NCBI GenBank assembly: GCA_019237595.1
Contig: JAFAGU010000189.1
Location: 1-21,448, forward strand
Direction: 5' to 3'
DNA length: 21,448 nt
DNA from: Betaproteobacteria bacterium
GTDB lineage: Bacteria; Pseudomonadota; Gammaproteobacteria; Burkholderiales; SG8-39
In this document: one piece after another, positions 6,886 to 13,751 of the stretch
How positions within the stretch are numbered: the stretch's first letter is position 1
Layout of the letters: each line of letters starts with the position of its first letter
Position numbers and translations under genes: made by a program
The notes under the pieces: generated by a model
The model's input: the letters and a program-made list of their open reading frames with translations, nothing else
Database searches by the model: none
Told to the model about the DNA's origin: nothing

Positions 6886-7934
6886 TCAGCTACCAGGTCG
6901 TCGAGCACGGCAAGCCCCTGCAGAAAGTCCTTTCCGAGACGCCGAGGCCCCAAGGCACGGAAGTCCTGGTGCGCATCACGCGTTCGGGTGTGTGCCACTC
7001 CGATCTGCACATCTGGGACGGCTACTTCGACTGGGGCGGCGGAAAGCGCTTCTACGTGAAGGAGCGAGGCTGCGTGCCGCCCTTCACCATGGGCCACGAA
7101 CCCTTCGGCGTCGTCGAGGCGCTCGGGCCGCGCGCCAGGGGCGTGAAGGCGGGCCAGAAGCGCCTCGTGTATCCCTGGATCGGCTGCGGCAAGTGCGCCG
7201 TCTGCAAGGCGGGCCAGGACAACTACTGCGTGTCGGGCAGCCGATACCTCGGAGTGAACCGGGCCGGCGCCTATTCAACCCATGTCCTCGTGCCCGACGC
7301 CAAATACCTGGTCGATGCGTCGGGCGTCGAAGAGGCGTATGCCTGCACACTCGCCTGCTCGGCCATTACTGCCTATAGCGCCACGGGCAAGCTGCCGGCG
7401 CTAGGGCCCAAGGATGAGGTCGTAGTCCTCGGTTGCGGCGGCCTTGGCCTCATCGCCATTTCGGTCCTGCGCGCCAAGGGCGTCAAGCGCATCGTCGCCT
7501 GCGATATCGACGACGCCAAGCTTGCGCCCGCGCTGAAGCAAGGGGCGGCCCGCACGGTCAACACGCGCGCTCCCGACGCCGCAGCGTCGCTCCAAGGCGC
7601 CGCAGGCGCCCTCGACTTCGTCGGCAGCCCGGCGACCGCCTCCCTTGGCATCGCCGCCCTTCGCAAGGGCGGGCGCTACGTTTTGTGCGGGCTCTACGGA
7701 GGCGAGCTCGTTCATCCGCTTCCGCCGATCGCGCAGCGCGCCATCGGCATCGTCGGTTCGTACGTCGGCAGCCTCCAGGAGCTGAAGGAAGTGGTCGCGC
7801 TCGCGAAGAAGGGCAAGCTCAAGCCGCCGCCCGTCCACACGCGTCCCGCCGCTGAAGCAAACGCGGCGCTGGAAGACCTGAAAGCGGGCCGCGTCGTCGG
7901 CCGCACCGTGCTGGACTTCGAGACCGCTAGTTGA
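6882..7934 (+). CDS. Zinc-dependent alcohol dehydrogenase (MDR superfamily)
   Basis: 350 residues with both zinc sites of medium-chain dehydrogenases. Catalytic zinc ligands are C38 (GVCHSD), H72/E73 (MGHE) and C159; structural zinc ligands are C102, C105, C108 and C116 (CGKCAVCKAGQDNYC). The NAD-binding motif GCGGLGL is at 184-190 and D208 ends the second strand (ACDID), favouring NAD. Between C38 and H72 there is a longer loop than usual (WDGYFDWGGGKRFYVKERG), a feature of one uncharacterised proteobacterial subgroup. Substrate unknown. The ATG overlaps the metY stop (ATGA), so the two are translationally coupled, probably under the AraC regulator. The 3' end overlaps the convergent caspase-like gene by 8 bases. 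Confidence 0.93.
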   Translation: MISYQVVEHGKPLQKVLSETPRPQGTEVLVRITRSGVCHSDLHIWDGYFDWGGGKRFYVKERGCVPPFTMGHEPFGVVEALGPRARGVKAGQKRLVYPWIGCGKCAVCKAGQDNYCVSGSRYLGVNRAGAYSTHVLVPDAKYLVDASGVEEAYACTLACSAITAYSATGKLPALGPKDEVVVLGCGGLGLIAISVLRAKGVKRIVACDIDDAKLAPALKQGAARTVNTRAPDAAASLQGAAGALDFVGSPATASLGIAALRKGGRYVLCGLYGGELVHPLPPIAQRAIGIVGSYVGSLQELKEVVALAKKGKLKPPPVHTRPAAEANAALEDLKAGRVVGRTVLDFETAS

Positions 7935-9816
7935 GCTGGTAGGAAACCAGCTCGACGTCGTAGTCTGGCGCACCGAATACGCCGATGCGTGTTCTTCCGG
8001 TGCTCTTTACGACACGCTTGGCCTTCTCGGCGAACCAGTACTCGTAGACACGCCAGACGCGGTTAGTCCCTCCCAGCGTCGCGTTCAGGTCGAGAACGAT
8101 TTTGACGGCATCGAACGTTCCTGCGGGCGTCGTCACTCTTTCGGCACCTACCACCTTCGCCTGGAAATTGCAGATCGTCGCAGCCTGCCTGCAGAAACCG
8201 GCTCCTTGCGCGTCGAGGTTTCTCCACGTGTCCCCAGCGTTGGGCTTGCCAAAGCTCAGCAGGTAGGGAGAGAACTGCAGGTTACCCCCGGCGAGGAAGG
8301 CGAGCGAAGGAGCGGCGGAATGCGCGCGCGAGCGCGCTTCTCCGTTGCCCGAGCGCCCGGTGTCGAGGATGCCATCCTGCGACACGGCGTTGACCTCTAC
8401 GACTCCATCGGTCGTCTGGTTATTGCCGAGATTCGTATAGCGGTATTGCCAGCGATCCCCAATCTTGGGAAACCGCGGGTCGTCGATGCCCATTCCGACC
8501 AAGGCGTTCGTGGGCGCGATGCTCGCCACCTGCACGGGCGCCGGCTTGGGTTTTTCGATCGGCGCCGCGATCTCGACCGGCTTGGCCGGCTCGACCGGCT
8601 TCAACGACGGCGCGGGCTTGGGTGGGGGCACGATTGCCACCACCGTCGCAGCCGGCTTTGGCTCCTCGGGCTTCGGAGCGGCGGCGACCGTCGCCGGCGC
8701 GGCACGCATCCGCGCGAGCGCAACGAACGTGCCCTTCGGGTACTGCGCGATATAGGCCTCGAAATCCTTCGGGTTGGAGCTGTTCTTGATCGAATCCCAG
8801 AACGCGAGCTCCATCTGCAGCGGATCAGGGGCTGCTCCGGCGGGCTTCGGGGCCCCGGCGCGCTTGAGCTCCTCCTCGAGGTCCGCGCGCTGCTTGGCCA
8901 GCATTTCCTGGATCACCTTCTGCATTTGGCGCTGGACTTCGGCCTTCTCCGCCGCCACGCGCTCGGAGACCTGTTTCTCGATCTGCCTGCGCTGCTCGTC
9001 GGCGGAGAGCGTCGCCTCGCCAGGAACGAAGAAGAAGTTGCCCTTCAGCGAAGAACTCTCCCACGGCACCTGGCGGTCCTTCGTGTCGCGCGTGACGCCG
9101 ATGCGCACTTCCTTGAAAAGCTGCTCGACCGGAAGCCCGGGCCTCGCAAGATTCGCGAGAAGGTGCTTGGTGTAGAGGCCGTTTTCACCATCGCCGTCGG
9201 CGGCGACGCTGCCGGGAGCCGTGGCAAAGGCGATGAGCGTGCCGGAAGGCGCGTCCATCTGGGCGAGGCCTTGCGCGCCCGAGCGGAAGCTCCGCGCGAA
9301 GGGGTTGTTCCGGCAAGCGTCGAGAATGACGAGGTTCAACGCGTTCTTGGCGCTGTCCATCTTGGAGAGGACGAAGTTCGCGTCCACCGCGCCGTCCTCC
9401 ACTTCGTCCTCGCGCTCGATGTCCGCATTCACCGGGATGAGGAAGTTCTTGCCCTTCACCTGCATCCCATGGCCGGCGTAGTAGAAGACGCCGATGCCGC
9501 CGGCCGCGAGCTCGTCTCCAAAAGAGCGGATGACGCGCCGCATCGTCGTCTGCGTTGCATCCTCCACCACCGTCACCTTGAAGCCCGTGGCGGCGAGCGC
9601 CTTGCCGATGGCGCGCGCGTCGTTCACCGGATTGCGCAAGGGAGAGGTCTTGTAGGCCGAGTTGCCGATGACGAGCGCCACGCGCCGCTCGCCACCGGGC
9701 GCCTGCGCCGTGGGCGAGATCTGCAGCTGCCGGTCGGCGGCGATCCCGGGCAGGCCGGCATAGAGCAAGCCCGCGACGATGAACGACGCGACGGAGAGGC
9801 CTTTCGTCAAGCGCAT
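7927..9816 (-). CDS. Exported caspase-family (peptidase C14) protein with one C-terminal beta-rich domain
   Basis: 629 residues. A signal peptide (residues 1-27, ending GIAA) predicts export. The caspase p20 fold spans about 44-266, with catalytic H116 in YYAGHGMQ and C168 in ILDACRNNPF, both intact. A charged coiled-coil-like stretch follows (272-322), then a short module, FWDSIKNSSNPKDFEAYI (339-356), often found next to bacterial caspase domains. Next come a proline/lysine-rich linker (375-432) and a C-terminal domain (439-629) with C542 and C549 (CX6C), PAGTFDAVKI and RTRIG. I cannot name this domain; the PAGTFDAxK pattern recalls DUF3108/TapB-like proteins. It is the second gene of a tandem pair, one base after the stop of its paralogue. 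Bacterial caspase homologues cleave after basic residues in known cases; targets here are unknown. Confidence 0.9.
   Translation of the reverse strand: MRLTKGLSVASFIVAGLLYAGLPGIAADRQLQISPTAQAPGGERRVALVIGNSAYKTSPLRNPVNDARAIGKALAATGFKVTVVEDATQTTMRRVIRSFGDELAAGGIGVFYYAGHGMQVKGKNFLIPVNADIEREDEVEDGAVDANFVLSKMDSAKNALNLVILDACRNNPFARSFRSGAQGLAQMDAPSGTLIAFATAPGSVAADGDGENGLYTKHLLANLARPGLPVEQLFKEVRIGVTRDTKDRQVPWESSSLKGNFFFVPGEATLSADEQRRQIEKQVSERVAAEKAEVQRQMQKVIQEMLAKQRADLEEELKRAGAPKPAGAAPDPLQMELAFWDSIKNSSNPKDFEAYIAQYPKGTFVALARMRAAPATVAAAPKPEEPKPAATVVAIVPPPKPAPSLKPVEPAKPVEIAAPIEKPKPAPVQVASIAPTNALVGMGIDDPRFPKIGDRWQYRYTNLGNNQTTDGVVEVNAVSQDGILDTGRSGNGEARSRAHSAAPSLAFLAGGNLQFSPYLLSFGKPNAGDTWRNLDAQGAGFCRQAATICNFQAKVVGAERVTTPAGTFDAVKIVLDLNATLGGTNRVWRVYEYWFAEKAKRVVKSTGRTRIGVFGAPDYDVELVSYQLN
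7930..8502 (-). repeat. C-terminal domain copy C (downstream caspase-like gene)
   Basis: Residues 439-629 of the downstream protein. It shares GD.W.Y, SPYLLSFG, CX6C, PAGTFDA, the YW...AKR.VK segment, RTR.G and PDYDVEL with the two copies in the upstream paralogue. Its first half (MGIDDPRFPKIGD, DGILDTG, RAHSAAPSL) resembles copy A. Its second half (LLSFGKP..GDTW, FCRQ, final YQLN) resembles copy B. Confidence 0.8.
9019..9687 (-). repeat. Caspase-fold domain, copy 1 of a tandem gene duplication
   Basis: Residues 44-266 of the downstream protein align without visible gaps to residues 46-268 of the upstream protein (11285-11953), with most positions identical, including NPVNDAR, TTMRR, GLAQMDAPSGTLIAFATAPG and the QVPWESSSLKGNFFFVPG end. 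The duplication is therefore recent or kept alike by gene conversion. Confidence 0.85.
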
Positions 9817-9817
9817 C

Positions 9818-12088
9818 TCAATTGAGCTTATACCCGATCAGATCGACATCGTAATCGGGCTCGGTCGTCGTGCCCGCGCGCGTGCGGACAGAGGTCTTCA
9901 CGAGCCGCTTGGCGGCGTCGGAGTACCAGTACTGGATCTGCCGCCACGTGGGGGTGTTGTTCAATCCGAAACCGGAGAGGTTGCCGTTCCACTCCACGTC
10001 GATGCGCCAGGCGTCGAAGGTCCCCGCGGGGGTCGCGACCTTTTCCTGGCCGACCACCTTGACGTCGAAGCGGCAGTTGGCATTTTGCTGCCGGCACAGC
10101 GATACGTTCGTCCGCTGCAGGTGCCACGTGTCGCCAGGCTTGGGCGTCCCGAAGCTCAGCAGGTAGGGCGAGAGCTCGAGCCAAAGGTGGTTGGAAACCA
10201 GCTCGGGCTGCGGCCCGTAGGTGCGCACGTCGTTGTCGTGGGCGGCCGAGTCGGCAATTCCATCCTTTCCGACGTTGCTCACCTCGATGCGCGTGGTCTT
10301 GCGCAGCTTGGTCGTGAGGTCGACGTACGAGTATTCCCAGGAATCGCCCACTTTCGGAAAGGCGCCGGTGCCTGCCAGCGACGTGGGTGCGTTGGCCGCG
10401 ACCTGCATGGACGACGCTCGCTTCCTTTCGGCGCCCGGCGTGAACGCCGTCAGCTCGACGTCGTAGTCGTTCGCCAGCGCGGCCGGCATCATGCCCGCTC
10501 GCGTTCGCGCCGAAGCCTTGACCACGCGCTTCGCCTCGGGCGAGTACCAGTAGGCGAACTGCCGCCAGGCGGTCTGCGAGGGACCCGACCAGTTGAAGTC
10601 CACCACGACCTTCACGGCGTCGAAGGACCCAGCCGGCACGGCGACCTTTTCATGCCCGACCACCTTCGCGTCGTAGCGGCAGCTTAGCGATGCGCCTTGG
10701 CACGCGCGATCGTTCTCCACGACGAGCGATCGCCACGCCTGGCCGTCCTTGATCTCGCCGAAGTCGAGGAGATACGGCGAGAGCTGGAGGATATCGCCTA
10801 CGTAACGAAGCGATGCGCCCGCGGCATGCGCGCGCGTCGTGGGCTTGGTGTCCGTCGGCCCGCCAGTCTCGAGGATTCCATCCTTCGAGACGCCGGTGAC
10901 TTCAAAGCGCGCGCCGCGGCGCTGGTGGCTGATGGTGTCGGTGATGGCGTATTCCCACAAGTCGCCGACGCGGGGCAGGCGCGAGTCGTCGATGCCCGTG
11001 CCCAGAAGCGAAGGGGAAACCGCGGCAACCTGCTGCGCGGACGGCCCGGGCTTCTCCGTCGTCTTGACCGGCGCGGGCGGGGGCGGGGCCGGGGGAAGCG
11101 CCGCAGCCGCGGCAACCTGACCGCGGCGCTTGAGCTCCTCCTCGAATTCTGCGCGCTGGCGCGCGAGAAGCTCCTGGATCGTCTTCTCCATCTGGCGCTG
11201 CTGCTCGGCGCGATCAGCGGCCACACGGTCGGCGATCGTCTTCTCGATCTCGCGGCGTTGCGCCTCGCTGGCGGCGCTCGCGTCCCCCGGCACGAAGAAG
11301 AAGTTCCCCTTGAGCGAGGAGCTCTCCCAGGGGACCTGCCGGTCCTGGGTGTCGCGCGTAACGCCGATCCGCACTTCCTTGAAGAGCTGCTCGATCGGAA
11401 GCCCGGGGCGATTGATGTTCGCGAGCAGATGCTGGGTGTAGAGGCCGTTCTTGCCGTCGCCATCGGCTGCGACGCTGCCGGGCGCCGTCGCGAACGCGAT
11501 CAACGTGCCGGAGGGCGCGTCCATCTGCGCAAGGCCGCGCGAGGCGGAGCGGAAGCTGCGCGCAAACGGATTGTTGCGGCAGGCGTCGAGGATGACCAGG
11601 TTGAGCGTGTTATGCGCCTCATCCATCCTTTCGAGGACGAGGTTGGCGTCGATCGCCTGGTCTTCCACGTCGCCCTCGCGGTCGATCTCGGCATTCACGG
11701 GCACGAGGTAGTTGCGGCCCTTCAACTGGATTCCATGGCCGGCGTAGTAGAAGAGGCCGACGCCGCCGGCGCCGAGGTCGTCGCCGAAGGCGCGGATCGC
11801 GCGCCGCATCGTGGTCTGGGTAGCGTCCTCGATCACGGTGACCTTGAAACCCGTCGCGGCAAGCGCCTTGGCCACCGCCCGCGCGTCGTTGACCGGATTG
11901 CGCAGCGGCGAGGCCTTGTACGAGGAATTGCCGATGACGAGCGCCACGCGGCGTTCCTTCGCCGCCGGCGTCTTCACGGGTGCGATCTGGAGCTGCCGGT
12001 CGGCGGCGCCCGCTACGAGCGCGAGCGCCATTGCGAAGAGCGCGACGAGCAGTTCGGTCAGCCGGCGTGGATGCAAGCCTGGACGCAA
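9818..12088 (-). CDS. Exported caspase-family (peptidase C14) protein with two C-terminal beta-rich domains
   Basis: 756 residues read from TTG at 12088. This start is chosen because AAGGGAG (12104-12098) lies 9 bases upstream and because it yields a proper signal peptide (residues 1-28, ending AGA). Caspase p20 fold at 46-268, with catalytic H118 (YYAGHGIQ) and C170 (ILDACRNNPF); coiled-coil-like segment at 273-323; proline-rich linker at 328-360. Then two copies of one domain: A (363-548, C463/C470) and B (573-756, C665/C672), each with PAG(T/S)FDA and AKR(V/L)VK. The paired cysteines at fixed CX6C spacing suggest a disulfide in the periplasm. Unlike the downstream paralogue it lacks the FW.SIKNS module. 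First gene of the pair; divergent from gamma-glutamyltransferase. Proteolytic targets unknown. Confidence 0.9.
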   Translation of the reverse strand: MRPGLHPRRLTELLVALFAMALALVAGAADRQLQIAPVKTPAAKERRVALVIGNSSYKASPLRNPVNDARAVAKALAATGFKVTVIEDATQTTMRRAIRAFGDDLGAGGVGLFYYAGHGIQLKGRNYLVPVNAEIDREGDVEDQAIDANLVLERMDEAHNTLNLVILDACRNNPFARSFRSASRGLAQMDAPSGTLIAFATAPGSVAADGDGKNGLYTQHLLANINRPGLPIEQLFKEVRIGVTRDTQDRQVPWESSSLKGNFFFVPGDASAASEAQRREIEKTIADRVAADRAEQQRQMEKTIQELLARQRAEFEEELKRRGQVAAAAALPPAPPPPAPVKTTEKPGPSAQQVAAVSPSLLGTGIDDSRLPRVGDLWEYAITDTISHQRRGARFEVTGVSKDGILETGGPTDTKPTTRAHAAGASLRYVGDILQLSPYLLDFGEIKDGQAWRSLVVENDRACQGASLSCRYDAKVVGHEKVAVPAGSFDAVKVVVDFNWSGPSQTAWRQFAYWYSPEAKRVVKASARTRAGMMPAALANDYDVELTAFTPGAERKRASSMQVAANAPTSLAGTGAFPKVGDSWEYSYVDLTTKLRKTTRIEVSNVGKDGIADSAAHDNDVRTYGPQPELVSNHLWLELSPYLLSFGTPKPGDTWHLQRTNVSLCRQQNANCRFDVKVVGQEKVATPAGTFDAWRIDVEWNGNLSGFGLNNTPTWRQIQYWYSDAAKRLVKTSVRTRAGTTTEPDYDVDLIGYKLN
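9821..10372 (-). repeat. C-terminal domain copy B (upstream caspase-like gene)
   Basis: Residues 573-756 of the upstream protein. Shared features are FPKVGDSWEY, LSPYLLSFG, C665/C672 (CX6C), ATPAGTFDAW, YWYSDAAKRLVK, RTRAG and PDYDVDL. The final YKLN matches YQLN at the end of the paralogue. Confidence 0.8.
10445..11002 (-). repeat. C-terminal domain copy A (upstream caspase-like gene)
   Basis: Residues 363-548 of the upstream protein: TGIDDSRLPRVGDLWEY, DGILETG, LSPYLLDFG, C463/C470 (CX6C), VPAGSFDAVK, YWYSPEAKRVVK, RTRAG and DYDVEL. Joined to copy B by a short linker rich in Ala, Ser and Arg. Confidence 0.8.
11285..11953 (-). repeat. Caspase-fold domain, copy 2 of a tandem gene duplication
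   Basis: Residues 46-268 of the upstream protein, the direct repeat of 9019-9687. The DNA repeats lie in the same orientation about 2.3 kb apart and could recombine, deleting one gene or fusing the two. Confidence 0.85.
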
Positions 12089-12109
12089 GGTCTTTTTCTC
12101 CCTTGTTTC

Positions 12110-12115
12110 ATTCTA
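12110..12115 (-). promoter_or_regulatory. Candidate -10 box TAGAAT for the caspase-like gene pair
   Basis: TAGAAT on the minus strand at 12115-12110 sits just upstream of the AAGGGAG ribosome binding site (12104-12098) of the TTG start at 12088. The leader would be about 15 bases. No good -35 is seen; the expected place is inside a 6-base inverted repeat. Confidence 0.45.
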
Positions 12116-12133
12116 TTCCAGCGCGAGCGCATC

Positions 12134-12149
12134 GCGGCGTTTGCGCCGC
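12134..12149. promoter_or_regulatory. Inverted repeat in the caspase/GGT divergent promoter region, possible operator
   Basis: GCGGCG (12134-12139), TTTG, CGCCGC (12144-12149) is a perfect 6-base inverted repeat with a 4-base centre. It overlaps the expected -35 positions of both divergent promoters (-10 boxes at 12110-12115 and 12153-12158). A shared operator is possible; short GC palindromes are common in such DNA. Confidence 0.3.
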
Positions 12150-12152
12150 CCC

Positions 12153-12158
12153 TACAAT
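12153..12158 (+). promoter_or_regulatory. -10 box TACAAT giving a leaderless mRNA for gamma-glutamyltransferase
   Basis: TACAAT at 12153-12158 ends 7 bases before the GTG at 12166, so transcription should start at or one base before the start codon. No Shine-Dalgarno lies between. No clear -35 hexamer. Confidence 0.5.
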
Positions 12159-12165
12159 AGGCGCC

Positions 12166-13749
12166 GTGACTCCTTTTTCCTGGCAGTTCCCCTATAGCTG
12201 GCCACGGAAGCCCGTGCTGGCAGCCAACGCCGTGGCCACCACGCAGCCGCTCGCGGCCCAGGCCGGCCTGCAAATGCTCGCGCAGGGCGGTACGGCGGTC
12301 GATGCCATCCTCGCGACCGCGATCACGCTCACTGTCGTGGAGCCGGTTTCCAACGGCATCGGCTCCGACGCTTTCGCGATTCTCTGGGATGGAAAACAGC
12401 TGCACGGGCTCAACGCCTCCGGGCGCTCGCCCGCCGCCTGGAGCCTCGACTATTTCGGCCGGCACAAGACGATGCCCTTGCGCGGCTGGGACTCGGTCAG
12501 CGTCCCTGGCTGCGTCGCCGCCTGGACGGACCTGCATGCGAGGTTCGGCAAGCTTCCTTTCGAGAAACTCTTCGAGGCGGCGATTCGCTACGCGCGCGAG
12601 GGCTTCCTCGTTTCGCCGACCATCGCCGGCCAGTGGGAAAAGCAGGTGGATGAGCTCAAGGTCCAGCCCGGGTTCGCCCAGCACTTCATGCCGGGCGGCC
12701 GGGCGCCGCGCCCTGGCGAGCGCTACCGCTCGGAAGCGCACGCGCGCGCGCTCGAGCGCATCGCCGCCACGCGCGGCGAGGCGTTCTACCGCGGCGAGCT
12801 CGCCACAGCCATCGAGGCGCAGGCGAAGCGCGACGGCGCCGCGATGCGCGCGAGCGACTTCTCCGAGCACCGCAACGACTGGGTGGACACGCTGCAAGTC
12901 GGGTATCGCGGCTACACGGTGCACGAGCTGCCTCCTAACGGCCAGGGGATCGTCGCGCTGATTGCGCTCGGGATACTCGAGCATTTCGACGTGGCTTCCC
13001 ACCGGGTCGACGGCCCGGACAGCGTCCACCTGCAGATCGAGGCCATCAAGCTCGCCTTCGCCGACGCCTGGCGCTATGTCGCCGATCTCGATCACATGGA
13101 TATCCGGCCGCGCCAGCTCCTGGACCCGGAATACCTGAAGTCCCGCGCGCGCCTCATCGACATGAAGCGGGCGCAGGATTTCGTCCATGGCAAGCCGCCG
13201 CAGGGCGGCACCGTGTACCTCACGGCGGCCGATGCCTCCGGGATGATGGTTTCCTACATACAGTCGAATTACATGGGATTTGGTTCAGGGGTCGTCGTCG
13301 ACGGCGTGTCGCTGCAGAACCGCGCCGGCACGTTCAAGCTGCAGGCCGGCCACCCCAACTGCCTCGGCCCGCGGAAGCGGCCCTACCAGACGATCATTCC
13401 GGGCTTCGTGACCAGGGACGGCAAGCCCGTCATGAGCTTCGGCGTCATGGGCGGGACGATGCAGCCGCAAGGGCACACGCAGGTGATCGTCCGGATCGCC
13501 GACTACGGGCAGAATCCGCAGGCCGCGAGCGACGGCCCGCGCTTTCGCTTCGTGCAGGGGATGGACGTGAGCGTCGAGGAGGATCGCTTCCCCGCCTCCA
13601 CGCTCGAGGAGCTGCAGCGGCGCGGCCACCGCATCGTCACGGTGGACGACTACAACCAGTTCGGCTCGGCGCAGATGATGTGGAAGCTCGACGGCGGGTA
13701 CCTGGCCGTCAGCGATCCGCGCCGCGACGGCCAGGCCGTGGGCTTCTAG
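12166..13749 (+). CDS. ggt: Gamma-glutamyltransferase family protein (Ntn hydrolase)
   Basis: 527 residues from GTG at 12166, placed there because the protein begins cleanly at PFSWQFPYSWPRKPVLAAN and the -10 box is 7 bases upstream. Family signatures: the GTAVDAILATA segment (42-52), GIGSDAF (64-70), GRSP (86-89), the autoprocessing nucleophile T349 in GGTVYLTAADASG, QSNYMGFGSG (366-375), and MGGTMQPQGH near the C-terminus. The precursor should self-cleave before T349 into large and small subunits and hydrolyse or transfer gamma-glutamyl groups from glutathione-like substrates. No signal peptide is present, so it is probably cytoplasmic, like the YwrD-type branch and unlike periplasmic E. 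coli Ggt. A glutathione S-transferase gene follows after 2 bases. Related enzymes acting on other amides (cephalosporin acylase-like) are possible. Confidence 0.92.
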   Translation: MTPFSWQFPYSWPRKPVLAANAVATTQPLAAQAGLQMLAQGGTAVDAILATAITLTVVEPVSNGIGSDAFAILWDGKQLHGLNASGRSPAAWSLDYFGRHKTMPLRGWDSVSVPGCVAAWTDLHARFGKLPFEKLFEAAIRYAREGFLVSPTIAGQWEKQVDELKVQPGFAQHFMPGGRAPRPGERYRSEAHARALERIAATRGEAFYRGELATAIEAQAKRDGAAMRASDFSEHRNDWVDTLQVGYRGYTVHELPPNGQGIVALIALGILEHFDVASHRVDGPDSVHLQIEAIKLAFADAWRYVADLDHMDIRPRQLLDPEYLKSRARLIDMKRAQDFVHGKPPQGGTVYLTAADASGMMVSYIQSNYMGFGSGVVVDGVSLQNRAGTFKLQAGHPNCLGPRKRPYQTIIPGFVTRDGKPVMSFGVMGGTMQPQGHTQVIVRIADYGQNPQAASDGPRFRFVQGMDVSVEEDRFPASTLEELQRRGHRIVTVDDYNQFGSAQMMWKLDGGYLAVSDPRRDGQAVGF

Positions 13750-13751
13750 GC

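Noticed and set aside
8570..8710. Short tandem repeats in the caspase linker region (Pro/Lys/Ala codons)
   Set aside because: The similarity is low-complexity coding for a flexible linker, without a regular DNA repeat unit.
8206..12160. Long plus-strand open frames opposite both caspase-like genes (8206-9825 and 10697-12160)
   Set aside because: Their products are rich in Arg, Leu, Asp and His with no domain pattern, and they mirror the minus-strand genes codon by codon. They are a by-product of GC-rich codon use.
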